From: Streptomyces sp. NRRL WC-3618
Lineage (GTDB): Bacteria; Actinomycetota; Actinomycetes; Streptomycetales; Streptomycetaceae
Assembly: GCF_001280005.1 (NCBI RefSeq)
Contig: NZ_LGDW01000068.1
Span: 1 to 16,799 of the forward strand
Direction of reading: 5' to 3'
DNA length: 16,799 bases
Below are positions 7,174 through 13,341 of this stretch, in pieces (positions within the stretch are counted from its first letter, which is position 1; each line of letters opens with the position of its first letter). Position numbers and translations under genes: made by a program. The notes under the pieces are model-generated. The model was not told the DNA's origin and did no database searches. It saw only the letters and a program-made list of their open reading frames with translations.

Positions 7174-7830
7174 CTAGGCTGCGGCGCCGCCACGGCCGCC
7201 CACGAGGCGCGGGAGAACGCGGAAGGCGATACCGCCGGCGATCATCGTGGCCGCACCGATGATCAGGAAGGTCGTCTCGGCGGCACCGGTCTCGGCGAGC
7301 TCGGGGCCCGAACCCTGGGCCGCGGTCTCCGAGCCCGTGTCGGTGAGGGCCGAGGTGCCCTCTTCCTGGACGGAGGCGTTCGAGCCGCCGTCGGGGTCGG
7401 CGTTGTTGCCACCGTCGGTGTCCGTACCGGAACCGTTGCCGTTTCCAGAACCGTTGCCGTTGCCGTTGCCGGCGTCGCCGGTCGGATCGTCGGACGGGTC
7501 GTCCTCGGCGGGCTCACTCGGCTCGGTGGAGGGCTCCTCCGGCTCCGAGGGCTCCGGGGCGGCCGTGGTGGGGGCCGGCTGCGAAGGCGTCGGGATAACC
7601 GGAGAGGGGTCGGGTTCCGGCGTCGCCGGAACACTCGGGAGCTCGGTCGAGGGAGGGGTCGGGTCCGGAACCGGGTCCGGAACCGGGTCAGGGCTCGGCG
7701 TACCGGCGCAGATACCGAGCAGGTCGCACTCGTCGGCGGAGGCGATGCCCGCGGTCGTCAGCGAGGCACCGGCGGCGATCACCACGCCGGCGGCTATTCG
7801 GGCGACACGAATCCGCGTCTTCTTGGTCAT
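7174..7830 (-). CDS. LAETG-anchored (sortase-type) Pro/Glu/Gly-rich surface protein
   Basis: This is predicted to be exported and covalently linked to peptidoglycan by a class E sortase, which recognises LAxTG in actinobacteria. The 218-residue product has a basic start MTKKTRIRVAR, a hydrophobic core and a likely cleavage after IASA (residue 32). The mature N-terminus begins DECDLLGIC, with Cys35 and Cys41 as the only cysteines. Residues about 43-110 are Pro/Glu/Ser/Thr-rich with PDPVPDP repeats. Residues about 118-155 are Gly/Asn/Asp-rich. LAETG sits at 178-182, followed by a hydrophobic helix and a short Arg tail. No enzymatic domain is visible; it looks like a wall-spanning stalk with a small disulfide cap. 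No sortase lies in the window. ATG 7830 uses GGGGGTAG as a weak ribosome site, which overlaps the stop of a preceding short ORF. Confidence 0.9.
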   Translation of the reverse strand: MTKKTRIRVARIAAGVVIAAGASLTTAGIASADECDLLGICAGTPSPDPVPDPVPDPTPPSTELPSVPATPEPDPSPVIPTPSQPAPTTAAPEPSEPEEPSTEPSEPAEDDPSDDPTGDAGNGNGNGSGNGNGSGTDTDGGNNADPDGGSNASVQEEGTSALTDTGSETAAQGSGPELAETGAAETTFLIIGAATMIAGGIAFRVLPRLVGGRGGAAA

Positions 7831-7837
7831 ATGGCTG

Positions 7838-7939
7838 CTACCCCCAGTAGCTGTTCGTCAGGTGGAGCCGCGTCGGGGCGGTGATCGACGGGGCGGCAAG
7901 CAAAGCCCCCCGGTTCACATGCGCCCCAGAGATACGCAT
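7838..7939 (-). CDS. Candidate 33-residue leader ORF upstream of the LAETG gene
   Basis: An ATG at 7939 is preceded by AAGGTGA seven bases away, a better ribosome site than that of the downstream gene. The frame begins MRISGAHVNRGALLAA, ends in NSYWG and stops at TAG 7838, just seven bases before the LAETG start. That spacing suggests translational coupling or a regulatory leader. An ACCTT about 22 bases upstream of the AAGGT could pair with it and hide the ribosome site. A GGGGC/GCCCC hairpin lies inside the ORF. The product resembles no family I know. It might be a chance ORF. Confidence 0.35.
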   Translation of the reverse strand: MRISGAHVNRGALLAAPSITAPTRLHLTNSYWG

Positions 7940-7982
7940 GCCGAGCTCACCTTTTCGATTTTCCAAGTGCACGTCAAGGTCG

Positions 7983-7994
7983 TTGCGCGCGCAA
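7983..7994. repeat. 12-bp perfect palindrome upstream of the leader ORF
   Basis: TTGCGCGCGCAA reads the same on both strands. It lies about 45 bp upstream of the leader ORF start, in the likely promoter region of the LAETG gene. It could be a dimeric regulator site, or simply alternating GC sequence. Confidence 0.35.
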
Positions 7995-8068
7995 TGTCCC
8001 CTTGTTCCACCCTTGCCGCACATCGGACCCTGTGAGTGTGATGTAAAATCCAGACATCCCCAGACACG

Positions 8069-8101
8069 AAGCAACCGCCGCCCGGTGGGCGGCGGTTGCT
8101 T
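8069..8101 (-). terminator. Terminator of prfB
   Basis: A perfect 15-bp stem, AAGCAACCGCCGCCC against GGGCGGCGGTTGCTT, has a minimal GGT loop. It begins 15 bp beyond the prfB stop. It separates prfB from the LAETG unit on the same strand. Confidence 0.88.
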
Positions 8102-8116
8102 TGTCGATAAGGAGTT

Positions 8117-9223
8117 CTACTTCTCCTGCTGCTTGCGCCAGCGAATTCCGGCTTCGAGGAAACCGTCGATCTCACCGTTGAACACGGACTCCGGGTTGCC
8201 CACTTCGAATTCCGTCCGCAGGTCCTTGACCATCTGGTACGGGTGCAGGACGTACGAACGCATCTGGTTGCCCCAGGAGTTGCCGCCGTCGCCCTTGAGG
8301 GCGTTCATCTTGGCCTGCTCCTCCTGACGGCGCCGGTCGAGGAGCTTGGCCTGGAGCACGTTCATCGCGGAGGCCTTGTTCTGGATCTGCGACCGCTCGT
8401 TCTGGCAGGAGACGACGATGCCCGTGGGGAGGTGGGTCAGCCGCACCGCGGAGTCGGTGGTGTTGACGCCCTGACCGCCGGGGCCGGACGAACGGTAGAC
8501 GTCCACCCGCAGCTCGGACTCGTCGATCTCGATGTGATCGGTCGTCTCGACGACCGGCAGGATCTCCACACCGGCGAACGAGGTCTGCCGACGGCCCTGG
8601 TTGTCGAAGGGCGAGATGCGTACGAGGCGATGCGTGCCCTGCTCCACGGACAGCGTCCCGTAGGCGTACGGCACCTGGACGGCGAAGGTGGTCGACTTGA
8701 TGCCGGCCTCTTCGGCGTACGACGTCTCGTAGACCTCGGTCTTGTAGCCCTTCTGCTCGGCCCACCGCAGGTACATCCGCTGCAGCTTCTCGGCGAAGTC
8801 GGCGGCGTCCACGCCACCGGCCTCCGCGCGGATGTTGACGAGAGCCTCACGGGCGTCGTACTCGCCGGAGAGGAGAGTACGGACCTCCATCTCGTCGAGG
8901 GCCTTCCTGACGGAGGTGAGCTCCGTCTCGGCCTCGGCGCGGGTGTCCGGGTCGTCCTCCTCCTCGGCCATCTCGAAGAGCACGCTCAGATCGTCGATCC
9001 GGCCGCGCAGCGCCTCGGCCTTCCTCACCTCCGCCTGGAGGTGGGAGAGCTTGCTGGTGATCTTCTGCGCTTCCTCCGGGTCGTCCCACAGGGACGGCGC
9101 TGCCGCCTGCTCCTCGAGCACGGCGACATCTGCCCTCAGCTTGTCGAGGTCCAGGACGGCCTCGATCGACTCCATGGTCGAGGAGAGGGACTTGAGCTCT
9201 TCGGATACATCGACGACTGCCAC
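8117..9223 (-). CDS. prfB: Peptide chain release factor 2
   Basis: RF2 recognises UGA and UAA stop codons and triggers release of the finished protein. The 368-residue product has the codon-reading SPF motif at 204-206 ([15 protein letters not shown]) and the catalytic GGQ at 249-251 ([20 protein letters not shown]). Both lie within one residue of the E. coli positions. The frame is continuous: the autoregulatory in-frame UGA and +1 frameshift of E. coli RF2 are absent. GTG 9223 gives [12 protein letters not shown]. No ribosome site is evident. TACGCT lies six bases before the GTG, so a leaderless transcript is possible. pkaB lies upstream across a repeat-filled gap. Confidence 0.97.
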   Translation of the reverse strand: MAVVDVSEELKSLSSTMESIEAVLDLDKLRADVAVLEEQAAAPSLWDDPEEAQKITSKLSHLQAEVRKAEALRGRIDDLSVLFEMAEEEDDPDTRAEAETELTSVRKALDEMEVRTLLSGEYDAREALVNIRAEAGGVDAADFAEKLQRMYLRWAEQKGYKTEVYETSYAEEAGIKSTTFAVQVPYAYGTLSVEQGTHRLVRISPFDNQGRRQTSFAGVEILPVVETTDHIEIDESELRVDVYRSSGPGGQGVNTTDSAVRLTHLPTGIVVSCQNERSQIQNKASAMNVLQAKLLDRRRQEEQAKMNALKGDGGNSWGNQMRSYVLHPYQMVKDLRTEFEVGNPESVFNGEIDGFLEAGIRWRKQQEK

Positions 9224-9350
9224 GACACCAGCGTAACGGCTCCGCCGAGCGGCAGGTTTTCGGCGCCGTTTCTTTGGCCTGGGAGGCCACAGAGACCGTG
9301 TTTCCCACCCACCAGCCCGTTTGCCGCTTCCATCAAGCCCGGGCCCAGGC

Positions 9351-9476
9351 CTCTCAGCCCGTCCGGCGTTTGAGGACGAGGCCCCTTCAGGGCCGACAGC
9401 GGGGGTCCGCGGGCGGCAGCCCCCGTGGGGGTCCCCCCTCTGGGGGAGGGACGGGTAAGGGCGGCGGGGGCGAAAA
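9351..9476. repeat. Dispersed Streptomyces intergenic repeat element
   Basis: CAGCCCGTCCGGCGTTTGAGGACGAG starts this block split here as GCCCGTCCGGCG then TTTGAGGACGAG. It is followed by hairpins GGCCC-CTTCA-GGGCC, CCCCC/GGGGG near 9420-9431 and another G/C hairpin near 9433-9447, and it ends GCGGCGGGGGCGAAAA. From memory, this succession is a very common non-coding element between Streptomyces genes. It fills nearly the whole gap between pkaB and prfB. The pkaB stop lies at its edge, so it may supply the pkaB terminator. The family name and copy number are not known to me. Confidence 0.7.
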
Positions 9477-9481
9477 TCCCC

Positions 9482-10759
9482 TCACGGCGCCGCCGGTGCC
9501 GAGTTTCTCGTGTCCTGCGGGGGCGCCCCCGCGTCGTCGCCCGACGTGGCCAGCCACGCACCGACCCCGACCGCCGCCACCAGCACCACCCCCGCCGCCC
9601 CCAACGCGACCCTGCGCCGCCGCGCCGAAGCACGATGCCGCGCCGACCCCGGCCGCGGCGCACCCGCAGGCCGCGGCACACGCGCCGTCCCCAGCGCCCC
9701 GCCCGCCAGCTCGTCCGGCCCGGGCACCCGCATCGACGTATGCGTGTCCCGGTTGGAGTCCGGCTTCGTACCCCGCACCAGGGGCACCGCCCCCCGCCGC
9801 ACCCGCTCCCCCGTCGGCACGGCCACCTCGTCGTACGCCTCGTCCCGCGCACCGGGACCCTGACCGTGCCCGGGGCCCTGCCCGGACTCCGCGCCGTCCT
9901 CCGCATCGGGCTCGTCCACGTCCAGCGGCGGCATCCCCACCAGCAACGGCAACTGCTCCCGCAGCCGCACCCCCAGCTCCGATGCCCGCAACCGCGACGC
10001 CGGCGCCTTCGCCAGACACTGCACGAGCAGCTGCCACAGTTCCTCGGGGATCCCGGGGAGCGGTACCACCGTCTCCGTCACGTGCCTGCGCAGGACCGCG
10101 CCCGGGTGACCGCCACCGAAGGGCGTGAAGCCGGCCAGCAGCTCGTACAGGACGGTCGCCAGCGCGTAGATGTCGACCGCCGCGCGCGGAGGCAGGCCCT
10201 CGACGATCTCCGGCGCCAGATAGTCCGGCGTACCGATGATCTTCGTGGCCCGGGTCCGGCGCGGTGAGTCGATCAGTTTCGCGACGCCGAAGTCCGTCAG
10301 GAGGGCGGGGTGCGAGCCGCCGGGTCCCAGCGGGCCCTGCATGTCCAGCAGGACGTTCTCCGGCTTCACGTCGCGGTGCACGACCCCCGCGGCGTGCGCG
10401 GCGGCCAGCCCGTCCGCGACGTCGGCCACTATCGCGACCGCGGCCTCGGGGGCGAGCCTGCGCTCGCGGTCGAGCCGGGTGCGCAGGTCCGTACCTCGCA
10501 CCAGGTCCATGACGAGCGCGAGGTCGTTGCCGTCGACCACCAGGTCCCGTACGGACACGATGTTCGGATGTTCGAGGCCGAGCAGCGCGGTCCGCTCCTG
10601 CACGAAGCGTCCGACGAGCTCCTGGTCCGACGCCAGGTCCTCACGCAACAGCTTGACGGCGACCGGCCCCTCGGGACCCTCGCCCAGCCACACCGTGCCG
10701 GCGCTGCCCCGCCCCAGGATCTGGTTGGCGGTGTACCGGCTGCCGATCTTCCGTGCCAA
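9482..10759 (-). CDS. pkaB: Membrane-anchored Ser/Thr protein kinase PkaB-type
   Basis: This Hanks-type kinase phosphorylates Ser/Thr residues. TTG 10759 is chosen as start: AGGAG lies five bases upstream, and the kinase fold begins soon after (LARKIGSRYTANQILGRGSA). The product is 425 residues, close to the PkaB of S. coelicolor as I recall it. An upstream extension of 19 codons is Arg-rich and unlikely. Kinase motifs are complete: glycine loop GRGSAGTVW (16-24), Lys36 in VAVK, HRDVKPEN (128-135), DFG (156-158) and APE (182-184). Residues about 275-380 form a low-complexity linker. One transmembrane helix lies at about 384-404, with a short outer tail and no PASTA repeats. It follows pkaA on the same strand after 361 bp. 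Confidence 0.92.
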   Translation of the reverse strand: MARKIGSRYTANQILGRGSAGTVWLGEGPEGPVAVKLLREDLASDQELVGRFVQERTALLGLEHPNIVSVRDLVVDGNDLALVMDLVRGTDLRTRLDRERRLAPEAAVAIVADVADGLAAAHAAGVVHRDVKPENVLLDMQGPLGPGGSHPALLTDFGVAKLIDSPRRTRATKIIGTPDYLAPEIVEGLPPRAAVDIYALATVLYELLAGFTPFGGGHPGAVLRRHVTETVVPLPGIPEELWQLLVQCLAKAPASRLRASELGVRLREQLPLLVGMPPLDVDEPDAEDGAESGQGPGHGQGPGARDEAYDEVAVPTGERVRRGAVPLVRGTKPDSNRDTHTSMRVPGPDELAGGALGTARVPRPAGAPRPGSARHRASARRRRVALGAAGVVLVAAVGVGAWLATSGDDAGAPPQDTRNSAPAAP

Positions 10760-11120
10760 GACTGCTCCTACAGACGCGTGTTGCCGACGCGGCGCCGATC
10801 CGGGGCGTGACACCAACGGCTGCGCCGCGGGCCCCCGGGCCTCCAGCCGACAGACCTCAGCCGACCGACCTCGACCTCAGCCGATAAAACTACGCGTCCG
10901 AAGCCCCAACCTTCACCGCCGGGACGGAAATCACCCGCCAGGTGTCGACAAATCCCCAGAGTCGCACCGGAATCACAGCCGCAACACCGCCCACTTGATC
11001 CTCAAATGCCCCGGATATCCCTGATTGCCCGACCGGAGCAGCCAGGAGAGCCAGGGCAACCGGGACACACCCGCGCACCACCGGGACACACCCGCGCGCC
11101 CCCGGCCCTCGGCCCCCGGG
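10760..11120 (-). promoter_or_regulatory. Intergenic region between pkaA and pkaB
   Basis: This 361-bp gap contains no believable gene. On the kinase strand it holds the 5' region of pkaB. A GTCGGCTGRAGG-like motif occurs three times near 10838-10884; two copies (plus-strand ACCTCAGCCGA at 10854 and 10874) are exactly 20 bp apart. TAGTTT near 10885-10891 could be a -10 box, without a clear -35. Just past pkaA, two copies of an 18-nt sequence sit at 11059 and 11080. pkaB therefore probably has its own promoter. Confidence 0.4.
11059..11097. repeat. 18-nt tandem duplication with 21-bp period
   Basis: ACCGGGACACACCCGCGC occurs at 11059-11076 and identically at 11080-11097. It lies just downstream of the pkaA stop. 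The period of about two helical turns would put both copies on the same face of the DNA. It could be a protein site or a slippage duplication. Confidence 0.75.
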
Positions 11121-12857
11121 TCAGTTCCCGGCACCCCCAGAGCCTCCAGAGCCTCCAGAGCCCCCGGAATCACCGCTGAGCTTCCCCACCCACCCGCTGA
11201 CCGTGTCGATCCAGTCACCGAGCTGCGCGAAGAACCCCTTCGTCGATCCGACCCACTCCTGCAGCGGGCTCAGTTCCCAGATCAGCCACGCGGCGACGAA
11301 CAGGATGACGATCGTGAACAGGCATCCCTTGAGGCAGCCGAGCCCGGGGATCTTCATCGGGTTGGCGCTGCGCTGCCGGGGTTCCCTCGGCTCGCGCGGC
11401 GGCCGTGCCTCGGGCTGATGAGGGCGCTGGGGGGCGGGAGCGGGCGCGGGCGGGGCGTACCGCTGCGGCTGCTGGTGCTGGGGCGCGTACTGCTGGTGCT
11501 GAGGCGGCTGCCCCGGCCCCTGCGGATACCCGTATCCGGGCTGCGGCTGCGGCCCCCGCTGCTGCTGACGAGACGGCGGCTGCTGCTGGGGCTGTTGCTG
11601 CGGCGGCCGGCCCGGCTGGCGCTGGGGACGGCGGCGCAGCGGGTCGTCGCCCGGGTCCAGGTACTGGACCTGGGTCTGTTCGTTGCGGTCCCGGGCGGCA
11701 CGCAGCTGGTTCTGCCAGGGGTGCGGGTCCTCGGAGCCCGCGCCGGGGCCCGGGGACTGGTTCTGCGGTACGGGCGGCATGACGGCCGTGGGATCCGGGG
11801 CACCCATGGCACCCATCCCCACGGGACCCGGCACCCCGGTGTGCGGCAGAACGCTGGTGGCGGCGTTCGGGTCGTACGCGCCCGGGGCGCCCGCGCTGTG
11901 CGGCAGCACCTGGGTCGGGTCGCCCGCGCCGGGCACCGCGGTCGGCGCCGGGTCCGGTGCGAGCAGGTGGACGACCCCCTCGGCCGCCGCGATCTGCATC
12001 GAGTTGGAGTGGACGCCGATGCCCTCGGCGACGACGCGCAGCCCGCGCGCGAGGTTCTCGGCGCTGGGCCGTTCGTCCGGGTTCTTGCGCAGGCAGCGCT
12101 CGATGACCGTCCACAGGGGTTCGGGCACGGTCGAGGGGCGGCGCGGCTCGGCGGTGAGGTGCTGGTGCAGTACCTCGAGGGCGGACCCGCCACCGAACGG
12201 CGGACGGCCGGTGACCAGCTCGTACATGAGGATGCCGGCGCCGTAGATGTCGACGGCGGAGGTCTGCGGACGGCCTTCGGCGGACTCCGGGGCGACGTAC
12301 GCGGGCGTGCCGACGAACTCGTGGGTGCGGGTGAGGCCCGGGGAGTCGGCTAGGCGGGCGATGCCGAAGTCGGTGAGCATCGGGTGCATCCGGCCGTTGT
12401 CCTGCATGAGCAGGACGTTGGCGGGCTTCAGGTCCCGGTGCACGACACCGTCGGCGTGGCTGACGGCGAGCGCGTCGGCGATCTGGGCGGTGAGGAGGGC
12501 GGCGGCGACCGGCGTGAAGGGACCGTTCTCCCGCAGGTACCGGTGCAGGTCGGGCCCGTCGATCAGGTCCATGACCAGCGCCAGCAGATCGCCCTCGACC
12601 ACCAGGTCCCGTACGCGGACGATGTTCGGGTGGATCAGCCGCAGCAGCACGGACCGCTCGCGCAGGAAGCGCATCACGATGTCCGCGTCGTTTGCGAGCT
12701 CCTCCTTGAGGACCTTGATCGCCACGGTCTCGCCGGGCTGGCCGGGCACGGCCGCCTCGGCTCCCGCGGTCTCCCTCTGGCGGGCGCGCCAGACGGTGCC
12801 TGTGGCGCCGCGTCCCAGCGGCTCCTCAAGGAGGTACTTGCTCCCTACCGGCCGCAC
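11121..12857 (-). CDS. pkaA: Membrane-anchored Ser/Thr protein kinase PkaA-type
   Basis: This Hanks-type kinase of 578 residues starts at GTG 12857, with AGGGAG seven bases upstream. Motifs: glycine loop GRGATGTVW (15-23), Lys48 in VAIK, HRDLKPAN (140-147), DFG (163-165), activation loop TRTHEFVGTP and APE (189-191). Residues about 300-495 are disordered and Pro/Gln/Gly-rich. One transmembrane helix lies at about 511-528 (CLFTIVILFVAAWLIW). A 50-residue outer tail ends in DSGGSGGSGGSGG repeats, with no PASTA domains. Two cysteines (GCLKGC) sit at the cytoplasmic edge of the helix. Order and neighbours match the S. coelicolor pkaA-pkaB pair. TGTACGT repeats just before the ribosome site may belong to its control region. 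Targets are unknown. Confidence 0.92.
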   Translation of the reverse strand: MRPVGSKYLLEEPLGRGATGTVWRARQRETAGAEAAVPGQPGETVAIKVLKEELANDADIVMRFLRERSVLLRLIHPNIVRVRDLVVEGDLLALVMDLIDGPDLHRYLRENGPFTPVAAALLTAQIADALAVSHADGVVHRDLKPANVLLMQDNGRMHPMLTDFGIARLADSPGLTRTHEFVGTPAYVAPESAEGRPQTSAVDIYGAGILMYELVTGRPPFGGGSALEVLHQHLTAEPRRPSTVPEPLWTVIERCLRKNPDERPSAENLARGLRVVAEGIGVHSNSMQIAAAEGVVHLLAPDPAPTAVPGAGDPTQVLPHSAGAPGAYDPNAATSVLPHTGVPGPVGMGAMGAPDPTAVMPPVPQNQSPGPGAGSEDPHPWQNQLRAARDRNEQTQVQYLDPGDDPLRRRPQRQPGRPPQQQPQQQPPSRQQQRGPQPQPGYGYPQGPGQPPQHQQYAPQHQQPQRYAPPAPAPAPQRPHQPEARPPREPREPRQRSANPMKIPGLGCLKGCLFTIVILFVAAWLIWELSPLQEWVGSTKGFFAQLGDWIDTVSGWVGKLSGDSGGSGGSGGSGGAGN

Positions 12858-13341
12858 GTCATGGCTCCCTTACATACGTACATCACGTACACGGTCTTCC
12901 GACCCACTGTAGTGCCGCGTTCCCCGGACACCCTGGGCGACGGACGCCACCCACAGGGGGCTACGTACGGGTTCCTTCGCGCGTTCGACGCGAAGAGGCT
13001 GGAAGGAAGAGGCTGGAAAATCGTCGGAAAGTCGATGGGAAAGACGTCCCGACCGTCGCCTCGGTTGCCGAATCCCGAACGTGACCGATCTCAAACCGAT
13101 TACCAAACCGATCCCAAACGGACAGCCGTCAGCCACTGGTCAGGCACTTTTGCGGGCAGAGGTGACCATTCAAGATCACTTATGGGTGGGGGGCGGGCGC
13201 GTTGTCAGTGGCAGGTGCGAGGATGCCTCCAGTACTGGCCTACGTGCTCGTGTGCGGTGGGGGAAGTCCGCGGTGGTGGGACCCGTGGCGTGGCTTCGTC
13301 CTCCTTTCCGGGTGTCCGCGCAGAAGGGACCGCTGACGGCG
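12858..13341. promoter_or_regulatory. Divergent control region between pkaA and the FHA/FtsK-like gene
   Basis: This 484-bp region has no convincing gene and is less GC-rich in its middle. Features seen are two TGTACGT copies (minus strand, 12872-12892) in the pkaA leader, TACAGT near 12905-12911 as a possible pkaA -10, the phased ACCGAT repeats at 13084-13122, and GTGA-N10-TCAC near 13160-13178. Promoters for both genes must lie here, since the next upstream sequence is coding for the other. Confidence 0.5.
13084..13122. promoter_or_regulatory. Helically phased direct repeats (possible operator)
   Basis: ACCGAT occurs at 13084, 13095 and 13107, and a degenerate ACGGAC follows at 13118. The spacings are 11, 12 and 11 bp. 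The last three copies are each preceded by CAA (CAAACCGAT, CAAACCGAT, CAAACGGAC). Sites repeated once per helical turn suit OmpR-type or SARP-type DNA-binding domains, which favour 11-bp direct repeats. The binding protein is unknown. Confidence 0.45.

Noticed and set aside
10760..10816. Upstream start for pkaB adding 19 residues
   Set aside because: The extension is Arg/Pro-rich, and the AGGAG ribosome site lies inside it, exactly placed for the TTG at 10759.
13084..13122. Reading the phased repeats as a PHO box
   Set aside because: The spacing fits 11-nt units, but the units (ATCGGTTTG) lack the GTTCACC core of PhoP boxes.
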